In this document: positions 1 to 9,862 of the stretch, piece by piece | Layout of the letters: each line of letters opens with the position of its first letter | Numbering within the stretch: the first letter of the stretch is position 1 | Source of the DNA: Kordiimonas sp. | GTDB lineage: Bacteria > Pseudomonadota > Alphaproteobacteria > Sphingomonadales > Emcibacteraceae | Length of the DNA stretch: 64,000 nucleotides | Reading direction: 5' to 3' | Assembly (NCBI GenBank): GCA_002700365.1 | Contig: PADB01000010.1 | Location: forward strand, 482,504 to 546,503 | Translations under genes and position numbers: made by a program | The notes under the pieces: model-generated | What the model was told of the DNA's origin: nothing | Seen by the model: only the letters and a program-made list of their open reading frames with translations | The model's database searches: none

Positions 1-851
1 ATGATATGTTTGGTAATATTGTCAAAGTAACACCGTCCTCCAAAGTTGTCGGTGACATGGCGCTGATGATGGTTACCAGCGACCTGACCCGTGAACAGGT
101 AGAAGATCCCGATCATGAAGTCGCCTTCCCGGATTCAGTTGTGTCCTTCTTCCGTGGGGAGTTGGGGCAACCTCCGGCTGGCTTCCCCGCGACACTCCAG
201 AAAAAAGTATTGGGTGATGAAGCTCCCTATAGCGTTCGCCCTGGCAGCATCCTGCCGGCGGCTGATCTGGATGCTATTCGCGCCGAATTGGCTGATAAAA
301 TTGGCGATGAGGTCACAGATTATGATCTGGCGTCATATCTAATGTATCCGCAGGTCTTTTTGGACTATGTCGCCCATCGCAAGGAATATGGTAACGTCTC
401 ATTATTGCCGACCAGTGCCTATTTCTATGGGATGCAGCCCGGAGATGAAATCACCGTCACTCTGGCCAAAGGCGTTGAAAGCATCATCCGCTTCCTGGCT
501 GTTTCAGAAATCAATGACGAAGGCGAACGCCATATCTTCTTTGAACTGAACGTTCAGCCTCGCTCTGTGCGTGTGAAAGACATGGACGTACAGCAGGATC
601 TGGTCAAACATGAAAAAGCTGACCCTCATAATGAAAACCATTTGGGGGCCCCAATGCCCGGACTGGTCTCTGCCGTGAATGTCATCAGCGGTCAGGAAGT
701 CAAGGCAGGAGACACCTTGCTCAGCATCGAAGCCATGAAGATGGTCACCGCCGTCCGTGCGGAACGGGATGCTGTTGTCGGCCGTGTCGTGGTCGAAGCC
801 GGCCAACAGGTCGATACAAAGGATCTGTTGCTGGAATTTAAGGCCGACTAG
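1..851 (+). CDS. pyc: Pyruvate carboxylase, C-terminal part (5' end cut by window)
   Basis: This is the end of a biotin-dependent pyruvate carboxylase, which makes oxaloacetate from pyruvate, bicarbonate and ATP. The reading frame is open from base 3, before the first ATG, and begins with the segment MFGNIVKVTPSSKVVGDMAL, typical of the conserved carboxyltransferase/PC tetramerisation region. The last ~75 residues are a biotinyl carrier domain with the motif EAMKM. The biotinylated lysine codon is at 738-740, about 36 residues from the C terminus as usual for the family. The preceding biotin carboxylase and most of the carboxyltransferase domain lie outside the window. A strong terminator follows directly. 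Confidence 0.95.
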   Translation, partial: DMFGNIVKVTPSSKVVGDMALMMVTSDLTREQVEDPDHEVAFPDSVVSFFRGELGQPPAGFPATLQKKVLGDEAPYSVRPGSILPAADLDAIRAELADKIGDEVTDYDLASYLMYPQVFLDYVAHRKEYGNVSLLPTSAYFYGMQPGDEITVTLAKGVESIIRFLAVSEINDEGERHIFFELNVQPRSVRVKDMDVQQDLVKHEKADPHNENHLGAPMPGLVSAVNVISGQEVKAGDTLLSIEAMKMVTAVRAERDAVVGRVVVEAGQQVDTKDLLLEFKAD

Positions 852-867
852 CAACATCGCCATTATA

Positions 868-907
868 AAAAAACAGGGGGACGGTTTTACCGTCCCCCTG
901 TTTTTTT
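868..907 (+). terminator. Rho-independent terminator after pyc
   Basis: A perfect 12-bp inverted repeat (874-885 and 889-900, core CAGGGGGACGGT) with a 3-base loop is flanked by an A-run before and seven T after. It begins 16 bases past the pyc stop. The A-run on the left also allows it to act on leftward transcripts. Confidence 0.9.
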
Positions 908-943
908 AACACCACCCGACAGCGCGGGTAAAGACAGGGCGCG

Positions 944-1117
944 TTAGATAGCCTTCACTTCGGAAATAAAGCTTTCCACAGCATGACGTAATTTACCCGA
1001 ATCTTCCGCCATGCGATTGGCACTTTGCAACACATTATTAGCAACCGCAGATGTTTCTTCCGCATCGTTACTAACTGTTTGTATGTTATCGACAAAAACC
1101 TGCATTACATCAACGGC
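944..1117 (-). pseudogene. C-terminal remnant of a methyl-accepting chemotaxis protein
   Basis: On the minus strand 57 codons are open between an in-frame TGA (1118-1120) and a TAA (944-946). The translation contains AVANNVLQSANRMAEDSG and ends HAVESFISEVKAI. This matches the usual C terminus of the chemoreceptor signalling domain (heptad A/S-rich helix, then a final V..FL..V segment). No start codon, RBS, membrane segments or HAMP domain are present, so this is a relic of a deleted gene. Base composition is like the neighbours. The remaining stretch to the acnA start holds no other gene I can support. Confidence 0.7.
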
Positions 1118-1449
1118 TCACTTCCCCCAAATATTCTAAAGCACTTCACCTGAATCACCGTTCGGAGCAATGCGCTTTTTCTGGAAAACAGCCTATATAA
1201 AAAGGGTAAATAAAACCGAAACCCATTATGACAATTTCATTACGCACCCCCCTAAAACTGTACAAAAGACATATATATTTATCGTTTGCTTGACAATTTC
1301 CGTGTTGATACGCTTTTTCCCTTGAGAAAAGAGTCGTTTTCGGGCAGAAAGCCAGCAGAAATCCCGTAAAATGCTATCGCTGGATATATCTTATCACTAC
1401 GGGAAGATATGGTTACATTCACACACGCAATACTGAAGGAGACACCATC
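1118..1449 (+). promoter_or_regulatory. Upstream region of acnA
   Basis: This 332-bp stretch has no credible gene. It is AT-rich between 1250 and 1320 and includes a TTGACA at 1290-1295, but I see no -10 element at a good distance. It must carry the acnA promoter and leader. A purine-rich RBS (AAGGAG, about 1436-1441) precedes the GTG start. Confidence 0.35.
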
Positions 1450-4140
1450 GTGGCATCAGTAGGTCAAGACAGCCTAAACGCCCGCCGTACACTTACCGTT
1501 GGCGGGAAAGAGTATGATTATTTCTCACTAGCCGCAGCGGCAGAGAAACTTGGCGATGTATCCCGTCTCCCTTACACATTGAAAGTGCTGTTAGAAAACC
1601 TTCTGCGTTATGAAGATGGCGGCCTGACCGTAAGCACTGAAGACGTGCAAGCCATCGTCGACTGGCAACAGAACCGTGGTAAAGATGCCCGGGAAATTCA
1701 ATATCGCCCTGCGCGTGTCTTGATGCAGGATTTCACTGGCGTTCCCGCCGTTGTTGATCTGGCTGCCATGCGTAACGCCATGAAAGACATGGGCGGCGAC
1801 GCACAGAAAATTAACCCGCTCAGCCCGGTTGATCTGGTCATTGACCATTCTGTTATGGTTGATAAAGCAGGTACCGCCACAGCCTTTAAGGAAAATGTTG
1901 ATCTGGAAATGGAACGTAACGCAGAACGTTACCAATTCCTGAAATGGGGTCAGGGCAGCTTCGATAACTTCTCTGCTGTTCCTCCTGGGACTGGTATCTG
2001 CCACCAGGTGAACCTGGAATATATCGCTAAAACCGTTTGGACTGCAGATGTGGATGGCCGCACAGTTGCTTATCCTGACACCTGTGTCGGGACAGACAGC
2101 CACACCACAATGATTAATGGTCTGGCCGTTCTCGGTTGGGGTGTCGGTGGCATCGAAGCCGAAGCCGCCATGCTGGGCCAGCCAGTTTCCATGCTGATCC
2201 CTGAAGTTGTTGGCTTCAAACTAACTGGCAAGCTGCAAGAAGGCATCACCGCGACTGACCTGGTACTGCGCATTGTTGAAATGCTGCGTGAACTGGGCGT
2301 TGTTGGTAAATTCGTTGAATTCTACGGCGAAGGCCTGGATGAATTAAGCCTGGCTGACCAGGCAACAATCGCCAACATGGCACCAGAATACGGTGCGACA
2401 TGTGGTTTCTTCCCAGTCTCCCAGCAAACACTGGACTTCCTGCAGTTAACCGGTCGTGATGAGGAAACAATCAGCCTCGTCGAGGCTTACGCGAAAGAGC
2501 AAGGCATGTGGCGCGATGCCAACTCTGCCGAGCCTGTGTACACAACAACACTGTCTCTGGACATTTCCACTGTTGAACCAAATCTTGCGGGTCCAAAACG
2601 CCCACAAGACCGCGTTGCCTTGAAAGACGCAGCACCCGCCTTTGATACCGTCCTCGGTGGTTTTGATAAACTGTCCGAAAAAGGGCAGGAATATCACGTT
2701 GAAGGCGAAGACTTCCCCATCCGTCATGGCGATGTTGTGATCGCCGCGATCACCTCATGCACCAACACATCCAACCCGGGCGTTCTCGTTGCCGCAGGTC
2801 TGGTGGCAAAGAAAGCCAACGAACTGGGTTTGAACCGCAAACCATGGGTGAAGGCTTCACTGGCCCCCGGATCACAGGTTGTGACAGACTACCTGGTTAA
2901 AGCGGGTCTGCAGGAACATCTTGACGCACTGGGCTTCAACCTGGTGGGTTATGGTTGTACCACATGTATCGGGAATTCCGGTCCGCTGGCAGCTCCGATT
3001 TCACAGTCCATCAACGGCAACGATCTGGTATGTACTTCTGTACTGTCCGGTAACCGTAACTTCGAAGGTCGTGTCTCGCAGGATGTGAAAGCTAACTATC
3101 TGGCCTCACCGCCGCTTGTTGTCGCTTACGCTATTGCTGGCACAATGACACTGGACATCACCAAGGAACCCCTTGGGCAGGACAAAGACGGCAATGACGT
3201 CTACCTGAAGGACATCTGGCCTTCTAATGCCGAAGTGGAAGCAGCCGTGAACGCCTCTCTCAACCGTGAGATGTTCATCGACCGTTATAGCGATGTTTTT
3301 GCCGGCACCGAACAATGGCAAGCCATCGAGGTGGCCGAAGGTGAAACATACAAATGGGATAGCAATTCTACCTATGTGCAACACCCACCATACTTCCAGG
3401 GCATGAGCAAAGAAGCCACAGGTGGTTTTGCGAACATCACAAATGCACGCCCGTTGGCGCTGCTGGGTGACAGTATCACAACCGACCACATTTCCCCTGC
3501 CGGCGCGATCAAGGCCGATAGCCCCGCTGGTAAATATCTGGCAGACAAAGGCGTGGCTGAAGCAGACTTTAACTCCTACGGCTCACGTCGTGGTAACCAC
3601 GAAATCATGATGCGCGGTACATTCGCCAACATCCGCCTGCGTAACCTGATGGCCCCTGGCACAGAAGGTGGCTGGACAACACATTACCCATCCGGTGACG
3701 TGACCAGCATCTACGACGCCTCCATGCGCTATCAGCAAGACGGTGTGAACCTGGTTGTTGTCGGCGGTAAAGAGTATGGCACAGGGTCTTCCCGTGACTG
3801 GGCTGCCAAAGGCACCAATCTGCTGGGCGTGAAAGCCGTGATTACGGAAAGCTTTGAACGTATCCACCGCTCTAACCTGGTCGGCATGGGCGTTCTGCCA
3901 CTGTGCTTCAAAGATGGTCAAAACCGTGAAAGCCTCAATCTGGTCGGTACGGAAACTTTTGACATCACAGGTATCGCTGATGGCATCACACCGCGCCAGG
4001 ATGTTGCTTGTAAGATCACTTATGCAGACGGCAGCACAAAAGACATCATGCTGTTATGTCGTATTGATACAGCCAATGAGGTCGAATACTACCGTAATGG
4101 CGGTATCCTGCATTACGTTTTACGTAACTTGGCCGCTTAA
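1450..4140 (+). CDS. acnA: Aconitate hydratase A
   Basis: Aconitase isomerises citrate to isocitrate in the TCA cycle using a [4Fe-4S] cluster. At 896 residues it is full length for the AcnA/IRP-type family. Cluster-ligand cysteines are visible at residue 437 (SCTNTSNP) and at 503 and 506 ([14 protein letters not shown]). The swivel domain with [13 protein letters not shown] and the [10 protein letters not shown] substrate-binding loop follows. The start is GTG at 1450 with an AAGGAG-type RBS. The gene stands alone between terminators, with a hairpin 22 bases after its stop. Confidence 0.97.
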   Translation: MASVGQDSLNARRTLTVGGKEYDYFSLAAAAEKLGDVSRLPYTLKVLLENLLRYEDGGLTVSTEDVQAIVDWQQNRGKDAREIQYRPARVLMQDFTGVPAVVDLAAMRNAMKDMGGDAQKINPLSPVDLVIDHSVMVDKAGTATAFKENVDLEMERNAERYQFLKWGQGSFDNFSAVPPGTGICHQVNLEYIAKTVWTADVDGRTVAYPDTCVGTDSHTTMINGLAVLGWGVGGIEAEAAMLGQPVSMLIPEVVGFKLTGKLQEGITATDLVLRIVEMLRELGVVGKFVEFYGEGLDELSLADQATIANMAPEYGATCGFFPVSQQTLDFLQLTGRDEETISLVEAYAKEQGMWRDANSAEPVYTTTLSLDISTVEPNLAGPKRPQDRVALKDAAPAFDTVLGGFDKLSEKGQEYHVEGEDFPIRHGDVVIAAITSCTNTSNPGVLVAAGLVAKKANELGLNRKPWVKASLAPGSQVVTDYLVKAGLQEHLDALGFNLVGYGCTTCIGNSGPLAAPISQSINGNDLVCTSVLSGNRNFEGRVSQDVKANYLASPPLVVAYAIAGTMTLDITKEPLGQDKDGNDVYLKDIWPSNAEVEAAVNASLNREMFIDRYSDVFAGTEQWQAIEVAEGETYKWDSNSTYVQHPPYFQGMSKEATGGFANITNARPLALLGDSITTDHISPAGAIKADSPAGKYLADKGVAEADFNSYGSRRGNHEIMMRGTFANIRLRNLMAPGTEGGWTTHYPSGDVTSIYDASMRYQQDGVNLVVVGGKEYGTGSSRDWAAKGTNLLGVKAVITESFERIHRSNLVGMGVLPLCFKDGQNRESLNLVGTETFDITGIADGITPRQDVACKITYADGSTKDIMLLCRIDTANEVEYYRNGGILHYVLRNLAA

Positions 4141-4162
4141 TAACGCCAACATCATCTTCTAC

Positions 4163-4190
4163 AAAAGGCCGGGTTTTTACCCGGCCTTTT
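4163..4190 (+). terminator. Rho-independent terminator after acnA
   Basis: A 12-bp perfect stem (AAAAGGCCGGGT with ACCCGGCCTTTT) closes a 4-base loop. The T-rich arm continues as TTCTT. It lies between the acnA stop and the next gene on the same strand. Confidence 0.9.
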
Positions 4191-4335
4191 TCTTACTTTT
4201 GATCGATATTTTTCCATGTCCAAAAAGCGGGAACGTCCTTTACTTGCATTTTTGTGAAACTTTCCTCTCTGCCCTTGCCTTTCATAGGGAAAGACCTCTA
4301 GGATAGCGCATATTCGCTCTAGGCAGATAAACAAC

Positions 4336-4800
4336 ATGCGCTTGCGCCCCTATGTGACATCCGACACCAAAACCCTGATGCAACTGTTTCATACAACAGT
4401 GCACAGCGTTAATGTGATGGATTACACTGCAGAACAAATCGATGCCTGGGCACCCCCCAATCAGGATCCTGCTTTATGGCGTATGCGCCTCAGTGCTGGT
4501 CAGACACTGGTTGCAGAAGATAAAAATGGCAAAATCATCGGCTTTGGCAGTCTATCCGATATGGACTTTCTGGATATGCTGTTTGTCCATACGGACTATA
4601 TCCGCCGGGGTATCGGCTCTTTGCTTCTGGAGGCTCTCTGCCAATATGCCCGCAAAGAAGGCCACCGCCAATTGCGCACCATGGCGAGCCTCACCGCCCT
4701 GCCTTTTTTTAAGGCCCATGACTTTCACCTTGTGGCGCCCCATTCTGTAAAACGGCGCGGCACCACACTGGAAAACTATGAACTGACCAAGACCCTCTGA
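4336..4800 (+). CDS. GNAT-family N-acetyltransferase
   Basis: A 154-residue protein of typical GNAT length. The acetyl-CoA binding motif A is clear as IRRGIGSLLLEAL (R-x-x-G-x-G pattern, residues ~93-105) after the beta strand DMLFVHTDY. An N-terminal alpha/beta part (MRLRPYVTSDTKTLMQLF) starts with the usual LR.Y...D. The acceptor substrate cannot be told from sequence. The gene is transcribed alone, 535 bases left of the start region of a convergent membrane-protein gene. Confidence 0.85.
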   Translation: MRLRPYVTSDTKTLMQLFHTTVHSVNVMDYTAEQIDAWAPPNQDPALWRMRLSAGQTLVAEDKNGKIIGFGSLSDMDFLDMLFVHTDYIRRGIGSLLLEALCQYARKEGHRQLRTMASLTALPFFKAHDFHLVAPHSVKRRGTTLENYELTKTL

Positions 4801-4840
4801 TCACCAGAGCATACGGGCGTCCAGACATGCTTTTCTATGA

Positions 4841-5713
4841 TCAAAAGGCGGTCTCTGCCGTCCTCTTTGGTCCCGCCGTTGGCCTATGCGGGGCATCCCC
4901 TTCACGCATACCGATCAGCTTTCTAAAGGCTTCCGCATTAGCCCCCACCATGATCGCCAACATCATTAAAGATAAGAATGCCACAGGTAAGGTAATAAAG
5001 GCCGCCTGCCCAAAACCTGTAAGGCCCCACTGCAAAGAGAGGTGTTCTAGCAATGGTTCTGAATAGCGCACTAAAAGGGCATAGGGTAGAAAAGCCCGCA
5101 TCAGAATACCCCATAAGGGCAATGTATACCCGCGGGTTTGTCGCCAGACATCACGCATTTGTAACGACTTTCGCCCCAAGACAAAGCTCACCGTATAAAG
5201 AGAAATACGCGCCAGGACAGGGGACAACAACAGAAACGCCACGCCCATCGCTAAAAAAACCATCTGCCGGATCAATTCCGGTGTCATAATAGCACCCTGC
5301 CGGGTCAGAAATAACATGAGCATGATCGACAACAACAAGGTCGGCACCAATATCGCCACGGTCAATAAAATCAACCGGGTAACACTCCTGAACACTGCCA
5401 TTGCTGATGATTTCGAACGCCCCCGAAAATGGTGTGTAAGCATGCCCCAATAGGTCGCATCTTCTGGCCCGGAAATAAACAACCGGTACCAAACTAATGA
5501 GAACCCCGCAGACAGAAAACTGATAATGAAATTCAGGTCAGGGCGTACCCCTCGACTTTGTTCAATATACACTTCGAATATATCAACAATAATCCACAGC
5601 AATAATATGGGCGTTGCTAATCTTAAGAAATGCAGAAAGTGGCTGCTGAAGAAAACATAGCTTTCGCGAATAGACTCCCGAATGGGAAGTGTTTTATGAC
5701 CTCTATCGCGCAC
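4841..5713 (-). CDS. Multi-pass membrane protein of unknown function
   Basis: 290 residues with about six hydrophobic helices (near residues 33-50, 63-80, 108-135, 150-175, 195-215 and 238-262) separated by basic loops. The short N-terminal tail and the charged C-terminal tail (residues ~268-290) suggest both are cytoplasmic. No catalytic or transport motif is recognised. It resembles in organisation the small DUF-type glycerophosphoryl-diesterase/stomatin-neighbour membrane proteins, but I cannot assign a family. Its stop lies 41 bases from the convergent acetyltransferase gene. Confidence 0.7.
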   Translation of the reverse strand: MRDRGHKTLPIRESIRESYVFFSSHFLHFLRLATPILLLWIIVDIFEVYIEQSRGVRPDLNFIISFLSAGFSLVWYRLFISGPEDATYWGMLTHHFRGRSKSSAMAVFRSVTRLILLTVAILVPTLLLSIMLMLFLTRQGAIMTPELIRQMVFLAMGVAFLLLSPVLARISLYTVSFVLGRKSLQMRDVWRQTRGYTLPLWGILMRAFLPYALLVRYSEPLLEHLSLQWGLTGFGQAAFITLPVAFLSLMMLAIMVGANAEAFRKLIGMREGDAPHRPTAGPKRTAETAF

Positions 5714-5864
5714 GTGTGTTCCTTACATTATCACGTTGCCCCCGCTGCCATCCCCCAATACCGACAGCCTGAGCCAACAATCCTCACCCATTCCCCAAAA
5801 GCAGGCTACGCCCAAACTATGAATAACAGGTTACTTTATGTGCTGATTTCGTTGTAATTGCAGA

Positions 5865-5897
5865 AAAAAAGAAGGGCGTCATAACACCCTTCTTTTT
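5865..5897 (-). terminator. Rho-independent terminator after htpG
   Basis: Stem AAGAAGGG/CCCTTCTT extended by one mismatch, with a T-run on the minus-strand side (plus-strand A-run at 5864-5870). It lies 50 bases past the htpG stop and reads in the htpG direction. The A/T-flanked symmetry also permits rightward termination. Confidence 0.85.
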
Positions 5898-5946
5898 ATG
5901 GAAAATCCCGGTTCTCCGCAGACATCTTCTTAAGATATAGAAGACA

Positions 5947-7848
5947 TTATGAAGAGGCTTGTAACATCAATGCCGATAAACGCTGTGCAAACGCGATGGG
6001 ATCTTCAGGATGCTCCCCTTCCATAATACGGGCCTGATCGAATAACAACATCCCTGCATCTTCCAAATCCGTCAGCGCATTTTCCGACATCGCTTTGCTC
6101 GCCAGCCCTAAAATGAGAGGGTGGCCCGGATTAATTTCCAAAATGTGGGATTGCGGGAGGGTTGCTTGTTGGTGTTGTTGTAGAACGCGCTGAAGATGCA
6201 TGTCCATGCCGTTTTCATCCGCCACCAAGCAGACGGCACTTTCCACTAACCGCGTAGATGTTTTGACGTCTTTGACTTTATCGCCCAAAACTTGCCGTAA
6301 AACATTGATGAAGGCCTCAATCTCCGGACTATGTTTAGATCCTTCATCCTTTTTTTCTGTGTCCCCGTCTTTCTCATCGTCCGATGATAAATCCGCTGTC
6401 CCCTTGGTCACAGATTTAAGGGCCTTCCCTTCAAATTCCGGGACCATCGACAACCAAAAGTCATCCACAGGGTCCGTTAAATATAGAACTTCAATCCCAC
6501 GGGCCCGGTAGCCTTCTAATTGTGGACTGCGGGCAACGGCCTGTGCACTATCCCCTGTGATATAGTATATGCTGTTTTGTTCGTCGCCCATGCGCCCCAC
6601 ATAATCAGACAAGCTGCTCCAGCCTTCTTCGGCCGAAGATTTGAAGCGGGCCAATTTTAATAATTGGTCACGACGATCAAAATCCTCATAAATGCCTTCT
6701 TTCAAGACACTGCCGAATACATCCCAAAACTGCTGATACGCCTCGGGTTCTTTTTCTGCCTTCTTTTCCAATTCAGATAAAATGCGGTTCGTCACCGCCT
6801 TTTGCATGCGTGATAATACCGGGTTGTTTTGCAACATTTCACGGCTGATATTCAAAGGCAGATCCTGACTATCAATCACCCCGCGCAAGAAACGCAAATA
6901 GCCCGGCAGTAAATCTTCACAATCATCCGTAATAAAAACCCGCTTAACATATAGTTTCACACGGTTCTTCCGGGCAGGGTCAAATAAATCGTGCGGTCGT
7001 TCTGTGGGCACAAAAAGCAACACACTATATTCAATGACCCCTTCTGCCCGATAATGCAATGTCATCCACGGGTCATCCATGGCATGGGCGACATGATGAT
7101 AAAACTCTTTATATTGTTCATCACTGACCTCTGACTTGGGCCGCCCCCATAATGCTTTGCCTTCATTCACCCGCTCAGAACTTTCGTCCCCCTCTTTCGG
7201 CCGCACGACCAAAGTAATAGGCAGGTCAATATGATCTGAATATGTTTTGATGACAGTCTGTAAGCGATAACTTTGCAGAAACTCTTCCGCATCATCTTTC
7301 AAATGGAGTGTAATATCTGTTCCTGCCCTCTCTTTAACCGCCGGGGCTACCGTATATCCGCTCACGCCGTCAGACACCCATGACCAGGCCTGATCCTCAC
7401 CTGCCCGTCGGCTGGTAACGGTCACTTTATCAGCAACCATAAAGACAGAATAAAACCCGACACCAAATTGACCAATTAAAGAAACATCTTTCTTATCATC
7501 GCCGCTCAGCTTCTCCATAAAGGCAGATGTGCCTGAACGGGCGATCGTCCCCAGATGACTAATCAAATCATCATGATTCATCCCGATACCGTTATCGGCA
7601 ATCGTTAGGGTCTTGGCCTCTTCGTCCACTGTGATCGTGATCGCAAATTCTTCAGCGCCTTGCGTCAATTGGGGGGAGGCTATCGCAGCATAACGCAACT
7701 TATCACAGGCATCAGAGGCATTTGAGATTAATTCCCTCAGGAAAATCTCCCGCTCCGAATAAACAGAATGGATCATTAAATGTAACAGGCGGCTGACCTC
7801 CGCCTCAAATCCACGTTTATCTTCTTGTTGTGCTGCTGCCGTCGTCAT
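5947..7848 (-). CDS. htpG: Molecular chaperone HtpG (Hsp90)
   Basis: Bacterial Hsp90, an ATP-driven homodimeric cytosolic chaperone. The N-terminal GHKL ATPase shows LRELISNASDACDKLRY (catalytic Glu and Mg-binding Asn), DNGIGM and GQFGVGFYSVFMV. Middle and C-terminal dimerisation domains complete a 633-residue protein, the normal length. An in-frame TTG at 7869 would add seven residues. I prefer ATG at 7848, where the conserved family N terminus begins and a GGGAG lies upstream. A charged linker rich in D, E and K is visible around residues 480-505. Confidence 0.97.
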   Translation of the reverse strand: MTTAAAQQEDKRGFEAEVSRLLHLMIHSVYSEREIFLRELISNASDACDKLRYAAIASPQLTQGAEEFAITITVDEEAKTLTIADNGIGMNHDDLISHLGTIARSGTSAFMEKLSGDDKKDVSLIGQFGVGFYSVFMVADKVTVTSRRAGEDQAWSWVSDGVSGYTVAPAVKERAGTDITLHLKDDAEEFLQSYRLQTVIKTYSDHIDLPITLVVRPKEGDESSERVNEGKALWGRPKSEVSDEQYKEFYHHVAHAMDDPWMTLHYRAEGVIEYSVLLFVPTERPHDLFDPARKNRVKLYVKRVFITDDCEDLLPGYLRFLRGVIDSQDLPLNISREMLQNNPVLSRMQKAVTNRILSELEKKAEKEPEAYQQFWDVFGSVLKEGIYEDFDRRDQLLKLARFKSSAEEGWSSLSDYVGRMGDEQNSIYYITGDSAQAVARSPQLEGYRARGIEVLYLTDPVDDFWLSMVPEFEGKALKSVTKGTADLSSDDEKDGDTEKKDEGSKHSPEIEAFINVLRQVLGDKVKDVKTSTRLVESAVCLVADENGMDMHLQRVLQQHQQATLPQSHILEINPGHPLILGLASKAMSENALTDLEDAGMLLFDQARIMEGEHPEDPIAFAQRLSALMLQASS

Positions 7849-8305
7849 CGGTTCTCTTTGCTCCCTCAATCAATTTGAACGCCATGAAATTGTCCACTAG
7901 ACAACAGTGAATATGTAAAATTTACTGTGAATATCAAGAGGCAATCGTCTCGTCATATCTAGATAAATCTATAAAAATGGTCAGCGGCTAAAATGACGAT
8001 AGCACTCTATCCAAACCTGACCTGAATACAGATGAAAGGGCCAAAATACTGACCTGCGCAATACACATGATAAGAAGGGGGTCAGCCACAGGGGAACCGG
8101 GTGTGAGGGGTTGTATATGCTTCCCACTGTGACTGACATGGGGGACGTCTTTATATGGGGGGACGTCTTTATCATATGTCAGAGCATGACAGCCCATTGC
8201 GGCAAGATTACGCAAAGACTTTGGCAAGAATAAGATTTCTGCTTTTTTTCGACTTTTTGTGCCCACAGCCTTGCTTAAAGGCAATTTTATCGCCAAACTT
8301 CGATT
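7849..8305. other. Intergenic region between htpG and a DUF2794 gene
   Basis: 457 bases with no supportable gene; the long minus-strand reading frame here has no family resemblance or RBS. It holds two small repeat pairs. An 11-base near-repeat (AGTGAATAT/TGTGAATAT) lies at 7905-7934, in the htpG upstream region. A direct repeat GGGGACGTCTTTAT occurs at 8141-8154 and 8159-8172, spaced 18 bases and containing the palindrome GACGTC. Both are candidate regulator sites only. Confidence 0.4.
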
Positions 8306-8674
8306 ATGAGAGAAGATACATCGGTTACAAATTTCCCCCGGCAACACCGCCACCGCGGCCATGCCACCCTACCAGAAACTGTTTTTTTTACCCGTGATGA
8401 GCTCAACGCCATATTAAATATTTATGGTCGTATGGTTGCCGCGGGACTATGGCGTGATTATGCCATCGCAGACAGTCGCGACCGTGCCTCTTTTGCCGCC
8501 TTCCAACGGGCCAGCGAACGCCCGCAATACCAAATTCTCAAACAACCACAGCTTCGTCATAAGCAGGGTGCCTACGCCATACTCTCTATGCAGGGTCAGG
8601 TGTTAAAGCGGGGACATGAATTGCCCAATGTCCTAAAATATTTTGACCGGAAACTCATGAAGCTTGTGGAATAA
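8306..8674 (+). CDS. DUF2794 family protein
   Basis: 122 residues. The body matches the conserved alphaproteobacterial DUF2794 pattern: F.R.EL..IL..YGRMVAAGLWRDYAI, then FQRASERPQYQI, QGAYAI and LKRGHELPNVLKYFD. The function of the family is not known; it is usually a small soluble protein. The first ~28 residues, rich in His and Arg, are variable. The gene is monocistronic, with no RBS stronger than a GAG-rich stretch before the ATG. Confidence 0.85.
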   Translation: MREDTSVTNFPRQHRHRGHATLPETVFFTRDELNAILNIYGRMVAAGLWRDYAIADSRDRASFAAFQRASERPQYQILKQPQLRHKQGAYAILSMQGQVLKRGHELPNVLKYFDRKLMKLVE

Positions 8675-8717
8675 AAGTGATCGTTCCACCCCTTTTCATC
8701 GGACATCACCTTATCTT

Positions 8718-8736
8718 ACATTATATGTTATAATGT
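8718..8736. promoter_or_regulatory. 19-bp palindrome ACATTATA-TGT-TATAATGT
   Basis: Two perfect 8-bp arms around a 3-base centre in the 193-bp gap between the DUF2794 gene and the convergent methyltransferase. It contains TATAAT and could be an operator or a weak terminator-like element. No target gene is obvious, as both flanking genes end here. Confidence 0.3.
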
Positions 8737-8867
8737 CGGCATGCTCGCCTGTTGCGTAACCATTATATCTGTCGCTTCGGCGGCACGCTTAAACGCGATG
8801 AGGACAGCAACAAACCGGAACCGGAACCACATACCGGCTCCGGTTACCCTTCTAGTCTCTGTACCTT

Positions 8868-9728
8868 TTAATCCCGAACAACGCGAAACGCGCTACAGCC
8901 GTATACCTTGCTGCCCAGAGTCATCATCTGATACATAGAACTTACCCCCCAGCCAGCAAGCCCGCACTGTTGCATAAGGTCATCATCTTTTCGACACGAC
9001 AATTGCTGCGCAATGCGCATAATCTCATGCGCCCCATTCACCCCCCAGCGAAACCGCGCCCCCGTCTCACTGATTGAAGGATGCCAGCGGCTCATCATAG
9101 CCAGGTAAGGACTGGCGTAATCCAGCAATATTTCAACATTCTGCGGATGTGTGGAAAATGTGTCCGCTATATCACGAATCAATGCCGCGCCTTTGGAAGG
9201 CTGCAAATACATTATCACCCCTTCCAACAGAATGAGAACAGGTGATGATCTATGCAACGGCAATTGTCGCAAGCTACCGTGCCTGGACAGGTCCAAAGAC
9301 ATATTGGTCACATCGTCACGGGCCGGAAGCAACTTATCGCGTAACGCAATGACCGGTGGTAAGTCCACATTTACCCAGTCAGGCATCACTCCATTATACC
9401 TGTCTGATAAACGCTGGAAGTTGGTATTCAATCCGGCACCTAAATTCAGCACCTGTGCATGTGGATGGCGATTAAAAAAATCCAGACATTCGCGGTCAAA
9501 CCATTGTTCGCGCATAACAATGCCCCGCGCCGTTGCCCGGTCAGTGCGGATAAACCGCCACGGGTCATGCCCTAATAGACTGACAATATCTTCTGCTGCA
9601 TCGTCGCTAAATCCCATTTCCGGGAAAAGGCGGGGGGCCAACGCCCGCGCGTATAGTGGAATCAGTGACGTTTCCTCCACCGCAGCCAATAAATGGCCCG
9701 TTTCCTTACCTTTGGATTCTCTCGCCAT
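8868..9728 (-). CDS. Class I SAM-dependent methyltransferase, TcmP/leucine carboxyl methyltransferase-like
   Basis: 286 residues. The SAM-binding motif I is LNLGAGLNTNFQRL (residues ~94-107). A WVNVDLP acidic strand follows, and ILLEGVIMYLQP is typical of the TcmP/LCMT-like subfamily of O-methyltransferases. The N-terminal ETSLIPLYARA segment is also characteristic of that group (T...P...RA). The methyl acceptor is unknown. A perfect 11-bp inverted repeat lies just upstream of the start. Confidence 0.85.
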   Translation of the reverse strand: MARESKGKETGHLLAAVEETSLIPLYARALAPRLFPEMGFSDDAAEDIVSLLGHDPWRFIRTDRATARGIVMREQWFDRECLDFFNRHPHAQVLNLGAGLNTNFQRLSDRYNGVMPDWVNVDLPPVIALRDKLLPARDDVTNMSLDLSRHGSLRQLPLHRSSPVLILLEGVIMYLQPSKGAALIRDIADTFSTHPQNVEILLDYASPYLAMMSRWHPSISETGARFRWGVNGAHEIMRIAQQLSCRKDDDLMQQCGLAGWGVSSMYQMMTLGSKVYGCSAFRVVRD

Positions 9729-9738
9729 GCGTCTATCC

Positions 9739-9764
9739 CCGATGATATTTTATAATATCATCGG
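9739..9764. promoter_or_regulatory. Perfect inverted repeat upstream of the methyltransferase gene
   Basis: Arms CCGATGATATT and AATATCATCGG (11 bp) with a 4-base loop end 10 bases before the methyltransferase ATG. The position fits an operator or a leader hairpin that could mask the RBS. There is no T-run, so a terminator is unlikely. Confidence 0.5.
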
Positions 9765-9862
9765 CATAGCATTTTGGCACGCTGTTCTTCGCAGAAGAGT
9801 ATTGCCGCTGGCGAACAGAACCGTTAAGAAATAGCACCGCAAAAATAATGAAAGGTTATTCC

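Noticed and set aside
7988-8362. 124-codon minus-strand reading frame between htpG and the DUF2794 gene
   Set aside because: It overlaps the DUF2794 start, has no RBS or family resemblance, and the amino-acid pattern is not protein-like.
8741-8938. 65-codon plus-strand frame
   Set aside because: It overlaps the methyltransferase 3' end and shows no RBS or recognisable sequence.
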